In this document: piece by piece, positions 6,689 through 16,709 of the stretch
Layout of the letters: every line of letters begins with the position of its first letter
How positions within the stretch are numbered: position 1 is the first letter of the stretch
Translations under genes and position numbers: made by a program
The notes under the pieces: model-generated
The model's input: the letters and a program-made list of their open reading frames with translations, nothing else
The model's database searches: none
What the model was told of the DNA's origin: nothing
Assembly (NCBI GenBank): GCA_035762175.1
Contig: DASTPP010000212.1
Span: 1-16,709 of the forward strand
Reading direction: 5' to 3'
DNA length: 16,709 nt
DNA from: DASTPP01 sp035762175
GTDB taxonomy: Bacteria > Myxococcota_A > Polyangia > Polyangiales > Polyangiaceae

Positions 6689-8806
6689 ATGCGAAATCCA
6701 AGCCTTGTCTACACTACACTCTTTTCCCTTTGCGTCGCTGGTTGCGGCGCGCCCCCGCCGTCGGTAGCGGCCGCCCCCGCTGCGAGCGCTTCTTCCGCGC
6801 CGGCGGCGCCGAGTGACCCCCGGGCGGCACTCCTCCCTCTCGACGTCGAGCCCCTCCCGATGGCGTTCACCGTCGAGGGGCTCACGCGCCTGTGCGACGG
6901 CAGCCTCGCCACCGCCGACGCGATCGCCGGCGAGCTTCGCGCGCTCGCCCTCGCGAAGGACGAGGCGCTGACGTGGGAGGCGACCTTCGGCAAGTTCGAC
7001 GACGAGCGGCTGGCGCTCATGAACGGCCAGTTTCCCGCCAACCTGATGAACTCTGCACACCCCGACAAGGCGGTGAAGGACGCGGCGGCGGCCTGCAAGA
7101 AAAAGGTCAAAGAAAAGAAAGCGGCGATCTACCTCGACGCGGCGATCTACCGGGCCCTACGGCGCGCAGCGCCGAAGAGTGCGAACGACTCATCGGTTCG
7201 CAAGCGCTTTGTCGACATTACCCTCCGCGACTTCAAGCGCAACGGAATGAATCTCGACGCCGCGGGGCAAGCCAAACTACGCGAGCTAAACGGCGCGCTG
7301 GTGGAGGCGGAGCAGGCGTTCCAGACGAATCTCATCGAGTCGAAAGATGCCGAGCTCGAGATCGTGCCGGCGCAGCTCGCCGGGCTGCCCGATGACTTTC
7401 GTGCCGCGCACAAACCGCAAGCGAACGGCACGATCACCATCTCGACCAAGTCCGCGGACCTCAAGCCTTTCCTCCGCCACGCCAAAGATCGCCGGGCGGC
7501 GCGGGCGCTTTACGTGCTCTCCAAGAACAAGGCCGAGAAGAACCTCCCGGTGTTGGACACATTGCTACGCCTTCGCCACGACAAGGCCAAGCTGCTCGGC
7601 TACGAGACGTGGGCCCACTACGTCCTCGAAGAGCGCATGGCAAAGACGCCCGCCGAGGTGGCCCGCTTGCTCGACGGCGTTCACGCGCAAGCCGCGCCGA
7701 AGACGGCCGAGCGGATGAAAAAGATCCGCGCCATTTACGCCAAGGTCGGGGGCAAGCCCTCCGAACCGATTTCCGATGCCGACGCCGATTACCTAGAGTC
7801 TCTCCTGGACAAAGATCAACACGGGCCCGACCCCAAGGTCGTAAAAGAGTACTTCGAAGCGAGCAGCGTCAAGCGCGGCATCCTTGCTATCACCACGAAG
7901 CTCTTCGGCGTCACGTACCGCCCGTTGCCCAGCGCGCCGAAGTGGCACCCCGAGGTCGAGGCGATCGAGGTGATCGACAAAGACCAGACCGTCTTGGGCA
8001 CGATTTACCTCGATCTCTATTCACGCGAAAACAAGCAGAAGGGCATCTCCGCCGTCTGCTACACCCTGCGCCCAGGCCGACCGGGCGCGCATTCCATCCG
8101 CCCTGCCATCGCCATCGTGGCAAATTTCCCCCGCCCGGGCGACGGCGAGAAGGCCTCGCTGCTCAGCCAGTCGCAGACGGGCGTGTTTTTTCATGAATTT
8201 GGCCACGCCCTTCACGCCCTCTTCAATCGATCGGAGCTCGCCAGCTTCGCCTGGTGGGCGACGGCCGACGAGTTTCTGGAGGCCGCCCCCGAGCTGTTCG
8301 CGCAGTTCGCGTACGCGCCCGAGACGCTCGGCCTCTTTGCGAAACACTACCAGACGGGCGAGCCCATGCCCGAGAAGCTACTCCTGGCACTGGTTCGAGA
8401 GCGGAGCGACGGCTTGCGTAGCCATGCAGTGTGGGATGTCCGTGAAGGGGCGTTCGATCTCGCTTTCCACACGAGAGAGCCCGGGTTTGACACTACCCAG
8501 GTGTACAACGATAGTACGACCAAGTACTGGCCCTACGCGCCCGTCGCGGGGGCGCACCCGCAAACCTCGGACTGGCACTTGGGCGACGGGGGGGTGAACC
8601 TGTACGCCTACACGTGGGCGCGGGCGCTGGCGTACGACATGCTGACGCGGTTCAAGCGCGAGGGGCTCCTCAACTCCGCGACCGCGGCCGATTTTCGCTC
8701 GGCCATCATGGCCCCCGGCGGCGGCGAAGACGAAGCGAAGATGGTCGAGCATTTTCTCGGGCGGCCGCCAAACGGCGAGGCGTACGGGCGTGCACTCGGC
8801 GAGTGA
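6689..8806 (+). CDS. M3-family zinc oligopeptidase, lipoprotein
   Basis: A 705-aa metallopeptidase of family M3 (thimet oligopeptidase / peptidyl-dipeptidase Dcp / oligopeptidase A group), which cleaves short peptides in a closed channel. The zinc site is HEFGHALH at residues 502-509 (H502, E503, H506); the third ligand is probably E531 in DEFLEAAPE, at the family's usual distance after the second His. The C-terminal part has YAYTWARALAYDM and MAPGGGEDE, matching the conserved M3 end. Unlike the mostly cytoplasmic relatives, it begins MRNPSLVYTTLFSLCVAGC, a signal peptide with a clear VAGC lipobox, followed by a Pro/Ala/Ser linker, so it should be anchored in the envelope and trim peptides there. 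The length fits the family. The start has no clear ribosome site but is fixed by the signal peptide. No operon partner is evident. Confidence 0.9.
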   Translation: MRNPSLVYTTLFSLCVAGCGAPPPSVAAAPAASASSAPAAPSDPRAALLPLDVEPLPMAFTVEGLTRLCDGSLATADAIAGELRALALAKDEALTWEATFGKFDDERLALMNGQFPANLMNSAHPDKAVKDAAAACKKKVKEKKAAIYLDAAIYRALRRAAPKSANDSSVRKRFVDITLRDFKRNGMNLDAAGQAKLRELNGALVEAEQAFQTNLIESKDAELEIVPAQLAGLPDDFRAAHKPQANGTITISTKSADLKPFLRHAKDRRAARALYVLSKNKAEKNLPVLDTLLRLRHDKAKLLGYETWAHYVLEERMAKTPAEVARLLDGVHAQAAPKTAERMKKIRAIYAKVGGKPSEPISDADADYLESLLDKDQHGPDPKVVKEYFEASSVKRGILAITTKLFGVTYRPLPSAPKWHPEVEAIEVIDKDQTVLGTIYLDLYSRENKQKGISAVCYTLRPGRPGAHSIRPAIAIVANFPRPGDGEKASLLSQSQTGVFFHEFGHALHALFNRSELASFAWWATADEFLEAAPELFAQFAYAPETLGLFAKHYQTGEPMPEKLLLALVRERSDGLRSHAVWDVREGAFDLAFHTREPGFDTTQVYNDSTTKYWPYAPVAGAHPQTSDWHLGDGGVNLYAYTWARALAYDMLTRFKREGLLNSATAADFRSAIMAPGGGEDEAKMVEHFLGRPPNGEAYGRALGE

Positions 8807-8813
8807 ACGCTCT

Positions 8814-8839
8814 CGCGACACGGCAGCGTAACCGTCGCG
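8814..8839 (+). other. Weak hairpin after the M3 peptidase gene
   Basis: CGCGAC and GTCGCG can pair around a 14-base loop starting 8 bases after the stop. No T-run follows. It may help end transcription, but this is a weak call. The rest of 8807-8940 shows no gene. Confidence 0.2.
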
Positions 8840-8940
8840 CAGCCCGACCCAGGTGGTGTTGGCCACTCTACGCAGGTCCGCAAAAATAAAGTTTACACTG
8901 CCCCATGGCAGCGCGGTGGCGGTAGCAGCCGGCTCGCGCC

Positions 8941-9274
8941 ATGGTCGACCTCATAACGAGGTCTCGTCTGCCCACGGCCGAGCGCCGACGCCTGCGGGCG
9001 CTCCTACGCACGGTGCGCGATACCCACTTCTAGCGGCGCGCGCGCGCTCGCCGTACGGCAGGTCGACGCAGGCCGATCGTTCGTCTCGGTCGCGACCGAA
9101 CTCGGCGTCAGCTGCCAAGCCGTGCGTCGCTGGTGGGCCGCGCTGGCAAGGCGGGCCGAAGGGCCCCAGCCCCGGGCGCCCTGGCGCGGCCGCGGCCGGC
9201 CGAGTCGGTGGACGGCGCGCGCCCTCGAGGCGCTCGCGACGGCCCTGCGCGGCGCGCCCGACCGGCTCGCGGGC
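8941..9274 (+). pseudogene. IS630-type transposase, N-terminal remnant
   Basis: From ATG 8941 the sequence reads MVDLITRSRLPTAERRRLRALL, then RTVRDTHF, then TAG at 9031-9033. After a frame change it continues RALAVRQVDAGRSF, then VATELGVSCQAVRRWW, then GRGRPSRWT and APDRLAG. This is the usual order of an IS630-family N-terminus: a leading helical segment, a helix-turn-helix of the xVSxxxVxRW type, and a GRPxxW linker. The frame change lies in a CG-dinucleotide run (about 9037-9047); adding one CG restores the frame. The DDE catalytic domain is missing: homology stops near 9274, where sequence of the - strand gene begins. Confidence 0.65.
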
Positions 9275-10316
9275 GTTTGTCGAGGGGCGGGCGCTCTCGG
9301 TCACTTCTCAGCACGTAGTCCGTGGGGCGCGGGGTGAGACGGATCAACGCCGCCCAGAGCCGAGAGACGCCGTGTTGGAGGGGGTGCGAGGGCGGCGCGT
9401 GCGGGTTTTTGACGACACCGGCTGCGAGCAGTTCAAGGTAGCTGGTGTGGTAGACCGCGGGCAATACCTGGCTCAACAACGAGAGGGCGCCGTCGAGAAG
9501 GTCTTGCTCTTCGGTCGAGAGCGGGCCTGGTCTCCTGGCCTCGCAGGCCGACGTCGTCGTATCGGTAGCGAGGCACAGCACGTCGTCGGGGCCCTCGACC
9601 AGCTTGCCGAGGTGCTTCGTGCAACGAAGCCAGAACGAGAGCGGAGCTGCGTCCGGGCGATCGCCGAAAAGGAGCACCATTTGGTTCAGCACGGGAGGCG
9701 CTTGACCCGCGACGCTCTCGACGTTGGCCCAGTCAACAGGCGGCTCGCGCCCCACGATGGACGCAAGCGCGAACGCGATTTGTGCCGGCCTTTCGCGGCT
9801 CATTCGGCGCACGAAGCTGCGCACGTCCGGGCTCCAGGCGAGCACCCGACCGACGAACTCCTGCCAGAGCTCGTCGGATCGGTCGTGCAGCAATTGCTCA
9901 AGCTGGCGCTTCAGCTCGGCCGGCGCGTCGGCGCGCAGGTTTGACACGGCGCTCACGCGCACTTGCACGCTCTCATCACGCCCGGCGACGCGCACCAGGG
10001 CGGCGTACGGCGCCGCATCGTGGGACTCGGCGAGTCGGGCCAAAAACTGAGCCGCACTGGCCCGCACACCCGTGTCGGGGTCGAACTCAGCGAGGGCAGC
10101 GAGGGCACGTACCTGCTTGACCAAGGCGAGCGATATCGGGAAGTGCCTGCGCTCGCTCGCCGAAGGCTCGGCCGACGCGCCGAGCGCCCTGCGGTTCGCA
10201 CGCGCTCCGAGCGCCCAGGCTGCAAAAAGGCGCGCTCACGGCTCGTCGCTCAGGAGAGTCGCCAGCAACTCGGGCTCGGGACGCTCGGCGAGGGCGTGAA
10301 AGGTGGGTTCGCTCAT
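9275..10316 (-). pseudogene. Helical-repeat-like protein gene, with in-frame TGA and lost 3' end
   Basis: From ATG 10316 it reads MSEPTFHALAERPEPELLA, TLLSDEP, then TGA (10238-10236), then ARLFAAWALGARANRRALGA and on through RALAALAEFDPDTGVRASAA, QFLARLAESHDAAPYAALVR and VQVRVSAVSNLRADAPAELK. These paired amphipathic helices resemble HEAT-type repeats. A Trp at the TGA (EPWARLFAAWALG) would suit the pattern, so TGG to TGA is the simplest origin. The second half (about 9275-9700) is also helical. The frame formally runs to a stop at 9108, but below about 9275 it is only antisense to the IS630 remnant, so the real C-terminus is lost. A start after the TGA (TTG near 10124) would remove the first repeat. 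The function is unknown; such repeats usually mediate protein binding. Confidence 0.6.
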
Positions 10317-10659
10317 GGCGGTACTTGGGGGTAGAGCCCGCAGCGGGCCGCGGGTCGCAACGATTGTTGCTATAGCGGCGATCGCCGCCCCCATACGCCG
10401 GCTTGGCGGCGGGACCCTCGCGCCCCTGGGAGCTCGGCTTCATGCGCCGCGATCAGGCTAGCACGTCGGCCGTGCGGTCTTCGCTAGCAAGCGGCTTGCC
10501 GGCATTCGGCGACTTTTCCAGCATCAATAGAAGAGCGTGCAGCTCGGCGCACGTGCCGACACGGTCGGGCCGGGCCGACGCGCGGGCGCTCCTTCCCTCG
10601 TTCGTTCGATCGTGCGGTGTCCCCAAACGGCGCGAACTGGCTTTGTTCGAGTTGAGGCC
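10317..10659. promoter_or_regulatory. Divergent spacer with three clustered palindromes
   Basis: This gap separates the leftward helical-repeat gene from the rightward tail operon. Within 53 bases lie GCCCGC-A-GCGGGC (10336-10348), GCAAC-GATT-GTTGC (10357-10370) and the perfect palindrome GCGGCGATCGCCGC (10375-10388); TATA joins the last two. Symmetric sites between divergent genes suggest operators or a regulatory hairpin cluster. No sigma-70 promoter is convincing on either strand. The rest of the gap holds no clear gene; a short coding-like - strand tail (10456-10561) is noted among the findings. Confidence 0.4.
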
Positions 10660-11433
10660 ATGACCAACGTCATCACCTGCCCCTCGGGGCTGAGCGGCCG
10701 CGTGCGCGGCATGAAGGTGCGCGAGGAGCGCGTGCTCGCCGACCGCACGCTCGCCCGCGGCGGCGGCCAGGTCGATGCGCTGCTCGCCGCTTGCTGGGAG
10801 GAGACGCTCGACCCGGGGCCCTACACCTTCGAAGGCGGGCGCGCCGACTGGTCCCAGGTGCTGCAGGGCGACCGCTTCTATGCGCTCCTGCGCGTCCGGG
10901 CCCTCACGTACGGCCCCCTCTACGCCTTCTCGGTCGCCTGCCGCGAAGAGGGCTGCCGCGCCCCCATCGAGTGGGAGCTCGACCTCTTCGACCTGCCCGT
11001 CCGCCCGCTCGCCGAGGCGAGCCGCGCCGCCTTCGCCGCCGGAAACCGCTTCGAGACGCGCTTGCCGGACGCGGGCCGCCGCGCCTGGTTCCGCCTTCTG
11101 ACGGGCGCCGACGAGCAGCGCCTCGCGGCCGCGGCCCGCGGCCCCGGCGAGCGCGCCTTCTCGGCCATGCTCTCGCTCCGCGTGCTCGAGCTCGAGGGCG
11201 TCGACCCCCAAGAGAAGCGCCGCGCCCTCGACGACCTCTCCCTTCGCGACGCCGACTTCCTCCTCGGCGAGTTCGACCGCGTCGACTGCGGCGTCGACAC
11301 TGCCCTCGACGTCGAGTGCCCGCGCTGCCTCGCCACCCAGGAGGTGGAGCTTCCTTTCGATCGGACCTTTTTCCTGCCGGGGACGGCGAAGGCGGCCCGG
11401 CGCAAGGCCTTCAGGGCCTCTTCCCCGACGTAG
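10660..11433 (+). CDS. T4-type baseplate hub assembly chaperone, Cys-pair variant
   Basis: A 257-aa protein resembling the T4 gp26-like / T4-family baseplate hub assembly chaperone group, found next to the tape measure gene in contractile tails. The start ATG 10660 (MTNVITCPSG) follows GAGG at short spacing. The conserved core is GDRFYALLRVRALTYGPLYA followed by an IEWELDLFDLPV strand region, a pattern shared with that family. Two Cys pairs, C94-x4-C99 and C220-x2-C223 (CPRC), could bind zinc (inference). It is the first gene of the co-directional tail cluster. The frame ends 24 bases before the next ATG, and the next gene's frame (-1 relative) is already open across this gene's end. The assignment rests on pattern and context, so it is moderately sure. 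Confidence 0.7.
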   Translation: MTNVITCPSGLSGRVRGMKVREERVLADRTLARGGGQVDALLAACWEETLDPGPYTFEGGRADWSQVLQGDRFYALLRVRALTYGPLYAFSVACREEGCRAPIEWELDLFDLPVRPLAEASRAAFAAGNRFETRLPDAGRRAWFRLLTGADEQRLAAAARGPGERAFSAMLSLRVLELEGVDPQEKRRALDDLSLRDADFLLGEFDRVDCGVDTALDVECPRCLATQEVELPFDRTFFLPGTAKAARRKAFRASSPT

Positions 11434-11456
11434 ACCTCGAGGCCTGGCGCGAGGCG

Positions 11457-11621
11457 ATGTTTTCCCTCTGTTGGCACCAGCACGGCGGCTCGGGCCTGGG
11501 CCTCGGTCTCGGCGAGGCGCTCGACTTGCCCGTCGGCGACCGCGACTGGCTGCTCGAGCGCGTGGGCGACGAGCGGCAGAAGGAGGCGCGCCAGCTCGAG
11601 CGCGCCGCCAAGGGGAGGTGA
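11457..11621 (+). CDS. Small protein between tail chaperone and tape measure gene
   Basis: A 54-aa protein, MFSLCWHQHGGSG… ending in WLLERVGDERQKEARQLERA plus a short basic tail. The C-terminal half should form one charged amphipathic helix. The ATG at 11457 has GAGG about six bases upstream. The same frame reads sensibly before the ATG (FPDVDLEAWREAM) but has no start codon there, so it may be reached by a -1 frameshift from the upstream gene or be longer than called. Position and size match the small helper proteins seen before tape measure genes in contractile-tail loci (for example the DUF6760 type), though I cannot confirm the family. Confidence 0.6.
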   Translation: MFSLCWHQHGGSGLGLGLGEALDLPVGDRDWLLERVGDERQKEARQLERAAKGR

Positions 11622-11624
11622 GCG

Positions 11625-14336
<2,712 letters not shown>

Positions 14337-14339
14337 CCC

Positions 14340-14744
14340 ATGCCCCTCTCCGCCGCCCTCGCCCGCGCCCCCCGCTGCGCCCTCGTCAACGTCGAGACGG
14401 CCGAGGCGATGGAGTGCCTCTTCAACCCTTCCGAGCTCGTCGAGAAGGTCCAGGTCGTCTGGAACCGCCTCACGGTGCCGGGCCTGTCGCACCAGCCGCT
14501 GCAGTTCCAGGCGACCGGAAACCGCCAGCTCCCGGGCGTCGAGTTCTACCTCGACCGGCTCTTCGCCGCCGAGCAACCCACGGCCCCGGAGGTGCTCGAC
14601 TTCGCCGCCTTCCTTCGCGCGCTCACCGTGCCGCCGGAGGCCGCGGGCGGCGTACTCGCGGGCGCGCCCCCGCGCGTGCTCGTCGTCTGGCCCGAGGTGC
14701 TCGTCGTCGAGGCCGTCGTCACCGACCTCGCGTTCGCCTTCTGA
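14340..14744 (+). CDS. CIS-tube-domain baseplate protein, stop-interrupted near its C-terminus
   Basis: A 134-aa protein starting at ATG 14340, three bases after the tape measure stop. ALVNVETAEAMECLFNPSEL, then VPGLSHQPLQFQATGNRQLP and VEFYLDRLF match the pattern of the contractile injection system tube-type domain (as in the Afp7/PVC7 group), which links the tail tube to the spike complex. The following VVWPEVLVVEAVVTDLAFAF is the conserved strand region where homologs continue with a charged C-terminal segment. Here TGA (14742-14744) intervenes, but the same frame carries on to 14849. The LysM part that follows the CIS-tube domain in Afp7-like proteins is encoded by the next gene. Whether the short product works, or the stop is read through, is open. 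Confidence 0.75.
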   Translation: MPLSAALARAPRCALVNVETAEAMECLFNPSELVEKVQVVWNRLTVPGLSHQPLQFQATGNRQLPGVEFYLDRLFAAEQPTAPEVLDFAAFLRALTVPPEAAGGVLAGAPPRVLVVWPEVLVVEAVVTDLAFAF

Positions 14745-14849
14745 CGCTTCGGCGCGGACGGGCGGGTTCTCGCCTACGCCGCCACCTGCACCTTCGAGGA
14801 AATCTTGGACGCGCGCGTCACGAGCGAGGCGCGAAGGATGGCCGTCTGA
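14745..14849 (+). other. In-frame continuation of the CIS-tube protein beyond TGA
   Basis: After TGA 14742-14744 the same frame encodes RFGADGRVLAYAATCTFEEI followed by LDARVTSEARRMAV and stops at TGA 14847-14849, overlapping the next gene's ATG (TGATG). Homologous proteins end in a similar strand plus an E…DxR(L/V)TSEE segment, so these 34 residues are the original C-terminus. The tight stop-start overlap matches the rest of the operon, which has ATGA overlaps. Confidence 0.65.
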
Positions 14850-15190
14850 TGCCTCCCCAAGCCGGCTCCCGCTACGCCTTCTGCCGCGCGGTGCGCGACG
14901 CCCAAAGCCGCCTCGTCTTGACACCCCCCGAGCCCTACCGCTACCGGCCGCTGCCCGACACGCGCCTGCACCTCGTCGCCGAGGGCGACTCGCTCTTCTC
15001 GCTCGCGGGCCGCTACTTCGCCCCGCTGCCGCGAGCCTGCGGCTTCTGGTGGGCCCTCGCCGACTTCCAGGCCGATCCAATGTTCGACCCGACCCTTGCC
15101 CTCGAGGTCGGGCGAACGCTCCACATCCCCTCGCTGCGCGTTCTGACGGACGTGATTCTGGGCGAGGCGCGTCGGAGAGAGTTCGGATGA
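14849..15190 (+). CDS. LysM/gp53-like baseplate protein
   Basis: A 113-aa baseplate protein. The ATG at 14849 overlaps the preceding stop. PYRYRPLPDTRLHLVAEGDS, then LFSLAGRYFAPLPRACGFWW, ALADFQADPMFDP and LEVGRTLHIPS follow a LysM-like pattern (VxxGDSLxxLAxRY … GxxLxIP) as seen in T4 gp53-type wedge proteins and in the second half of Afp7-like proteins. It probably joins hub and wedge or binds peptidoglycan during assembly. It overlaps the next gene by ATGA at 15187-15190. It is small but complete, and coding style matches its neighbours. Confidence 0.8.
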   Translation: MPPQAGSRYAFCRAVRDAQSRLVLTPPEPYRYRPLPDTRLHLVAEGDSLFSLAGRYFAPLPRACGFWWALADFQADPMFDPTLALEVGRTLHIPSLRVLTDVILGEARRREFG

Positions 15191-16461
15191 CGGCGCCGTC
15201 CGACCGGAGCGCTCCCGGCGTGCGCCTGTCGCTCTTCGCCGCCCCGAACGGCGCGAGCGTCGCCCCCTTGGACCTCGGGGGCCGGCTCGTCGGCTTCACC
15301 TACGAGGACTCGGACGACAAGGCCGACAAGCTGACGCTCGAGCTCGACAATTTCGACCTCGCCCGCTTCGACCGCGAGGAGCTCTTCGGCGGCGCCTTGC
15401 TCGAAGCCTCGTGGGGCTACCCGAGCGTGATGGCCCCGCCCCGGCGCGCCGTCGTCAAGTCGGTCAAGGGGTTCACGACCCTGACCGTCGAAGCGCAGGC
15501 GCTCTCGGCGCTCCTGAACCAGCGCGCGACGACGCGCCGCTTCGAGGGCGCGACGCGCGCCGAGGTCGTGCGCCAGGTCGCCGCGGAGTACGGCTACGCG
15601 GGGGCCCTGCTCGACGTCGAGGAGACGCACGAGCGCTACGACGTCCTGAGCCAAGCCGCCGAGACCGACGCGCGCTTTCTCAAGCGGCTCGCCGAGCGCG
15701 AGCACTTCGTCTTCTACGTCGACGCCCAAGGTCTGCACTTCCACCGCCGCCGGCAGGAGAGTCCGCCCGCACGCGTCTTCACGTGGTACGCGGGACCCGC
15801 GTCCGGAGACGTGCTGAGCGTGCGCGTCGAGTCCGACCTCGCACGGCGCGTGGGGGCGACGCGCGTGCGCGGGCGCGACCCGCTCCGGAAAGAAACGCTC
15901 GACGCCTCCTCGAACGCGGCCTCGGCGCCCCGGGCGACGCTCAGCGACGTCGTCGAGGTCGTCGACCCCGAAACGGGCGCGACGGCCCTCCAGGCGCGCA
16001 ACGCGACCGCGAACGTCGCGCCGACCTCGGCGAGCTCGGCGGGTCGTGCGAAGCGCGAGGCCGACGCGCGCTTCGTCAAGGCCGAGCGCGAGGCCGTGAA
16101 GCTGTCCTTGCAAGTCGTCGGCGACCCGACCCTCGCGGCCAAGACGGTGGTCGAGGTGCGCGGCATCTCGGCGCTCCTGTCGGGCAAGTACTACGTGCTC
16201 GCGGTCAAGCACACGCTCGGCGGCAGCGGCTACGTCTGCGACCTCGTGCTCACGCGCGACGGCAAGGGCGCCCCCGCCGCGGCCGAAGGGCGGGGCCGGC
16301 CCCAGGGCGGGGCGAAGAACCCGCACGCAGCCCCCGTCCCAGGCGACGGGGCGATGCAGGAATTCGACGCCGTCGACCTCGAGACGGGGGCGCCCGAGAC
16401 GCAGTACCGCGCGGCGGGCAAGCCGCCCGGCGCGGGCGACCCCGAGGGAGCACGCCGATGA
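15187..16461 (+). CDS. Baseplate hub protein, gp27 / late control D type
   Basis: A 424-aa hub protein of the gp27 / phage late control gene D / VgrG N-terminal type, forming the trimeric ring that carries the spike. The ATG at 15187 overlaps the upstream stop. Features: LGGRLVGFTYEDSDDKADKL with LELDNFDLARFD (first barrel), QALSALLNQRATTRRFEGAT, EVVRQVAAEYGYAG, then YDVLSQAAETDARFLKRLAE and REHFVFYVDAQGLHF, the hallmark of this family. A variable, Ala/Ser/Thr-rich part follows, then KYYVLAVKHTLGGSGYVCDL, typical of the last barrel. The tail is Gly/Pro/Ala-rich. It overlaps the following spike gene by ATGA at 16458-16461. Confidence 0.9.
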   Translation: MTAPSDRSAPGVRLSLFAAPNGASVAPLDLGGRLVGFTYEDSDDKADKLTLELDNFDLARFDREELFGGALLEASWGYPSVMAPPRRAVVKSVKGFTTLTVEAQALSALLNQRATTRRFEGATRAEVVRQVAAEYGYAGALLDVEETHERYDVLSQAAETDARFLKRLAEREHFVFYVDAQGLHFHRRRQESPPARVFTWYAGPASGDVLSVRVESDLARRVGATRVRGRDPLRKETLDASSNAASAPRATLSDVVEVVDPETGATALQARNATANVAPTSASSAGRAKREADARFVKAEREAVKLSLQVVGDPTLAAKTVVEVRGISALLSGKYYVLAVKHTLGGSGYVCDLVLTRDGKGAPAAAEGRGRPQGGAKNPHAAPVPGDGAMQEFDAVDLETGAPETQYRAAGKPPGAGDPEGARR

Positions 16462-16709
16462 CCCACACGCCCTTCGCCGACGACGTCGCGAAACACGACA
16501 CTCGCCTGCTGGGCCTCTACATCGGCTACGTCACCGACCGCGACGACCCGGAACGTCTCGGGCGCGTCCGCCTCTGCATCCCGGGCGTCCTCGAGCCGCA
16601 CAGCGCGTGGGCTTGGCCACTCGGCACCGGCGGCGGGGGCTCGAAGGACTGCGGCTTCTTCGCCGTCCCCGAGGTCGGCGCCGAGGTGGGCGTGCTGTTC
16701 AACCAAGGC
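16458..16709 (+). CDS. Baseplate spike protein, gp5/VgrG OB-fold type (partial, runs off the window)
   Basis: The first 84 residues of a spike protein. LLGLYIGYVTDRDDPERLGR, then VRLCIPGVLEPHSAWAWPLG, then FFAVPEVGAEVGVLFNQG is the OB-fold of gp5-type and phage baseplate assembly V proteins (YxGxVxxxxDPxxxGRVxVxxP…WxP…VPxVGxxVxVxF). It sits on the hub protein and pierces the target envelope. The start overlaps the upstream stop (ATGA). The β-helix and any effector part lie beyond the window. Confidence 0.85.
   Translation, partial: MTHTPFADDVAKHDTRLLGLYIGYVTDRDDPERLGRVRLCIPGVLEPHSAWAWPLGTGGGGSKDCGFFAVPEVGAEVGVLFNQG

Noticed and set aside
14742..14744. Selenocysteine at the in-frame TGA codons
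   Set aside because: None of the three proteins is of a known selenoprotein type, no redox motif flanks the TGA, and no convincing bacterial SECIS hairpin follows.

Overview
The window is high-GC DNA with short intergenic gaps. It holds Gly/Ala-rich lipoproteins, a PilB/GspE-type ATPase and worn insertion sequences, which fits a myxobacterium of the Polyangiales/Sorangium kind (inference; no rRNA or marker gene is present). It is a patchwork: a decayed mobile-element zone on the left, two exported-protein genes in the middle, a second decayed patch, and a compact contractile-tail gene cluster on the right.

Left (1-4402). A GspE/PilB secretion ATPase enters from outside the window. It is broken by an in-frame TGA at 211-213 and loses its C-terminus near 1283-1291, where an IS66-type remnant begins. 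The IS66 transposase lacks its N-terminus and is split by a group II intron inserted in antisense (about 1703-3718). The intron is itself dead: its reverse transcriptase has a frameshift and a nonsense codon, and the catalytic triad of ribozyme domain V is mutated. This is a three-level nest: intron in IS, IS in gspE.

Middle (4403-8806). A gene-poor stretch (4403-5124) holds hairpins and possible remains of a frameshifted secreted-protein gene. Then come a lipoprotein with a single CxxCH heme-type motif (5125-6498), an intergenic spacer with a 25-bp imperfect inverted repeat enclosing two smaller hairpins (6512-6617), and an M3-family zinc oligopeptidase lipoprotein (6689-8806).

Second decayed patch (8807-10659). 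An IS630-type transposase N-terminal fragment (+ strand, with a stop and a frameshift) abuts the truncated 3' end of a helical-repeat-like gene on the - strand, which has an in-frame TGA at codon 27. The spacer 10317-10659 carries three closely packed palindromes.

Right (10660-16709, runs off the end). Seven co-directional, nearly overlapping genes: a T4-type baseplate hub assembly chaperone with Cys pairs, a 54-aa protein, a 903-aa tape measure protein, a CIS-tube-domain protein, a LysM/gp53-like baseplate protein, a gp27/late-control-D-like hub, and the start of a gp5/VgrG-like spike. Together they describe the assembly core and baseplate hub of a contractile phage tail, tailocin or related injection particle. 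Sheath and inner-tube genes are not in the window. The CIS-tube gene has an in-frame TGA after which homologous-looking sequence continues to the next start codon.

Three separate genes carry an in-frame TGA, and the intron ORF a TAG. G:C-to-A:T decay is the simplest explanation. The TGA inside the otherwise healthy tail operon is the one most worth checking for readthrough. I found no convincing wholly new system.
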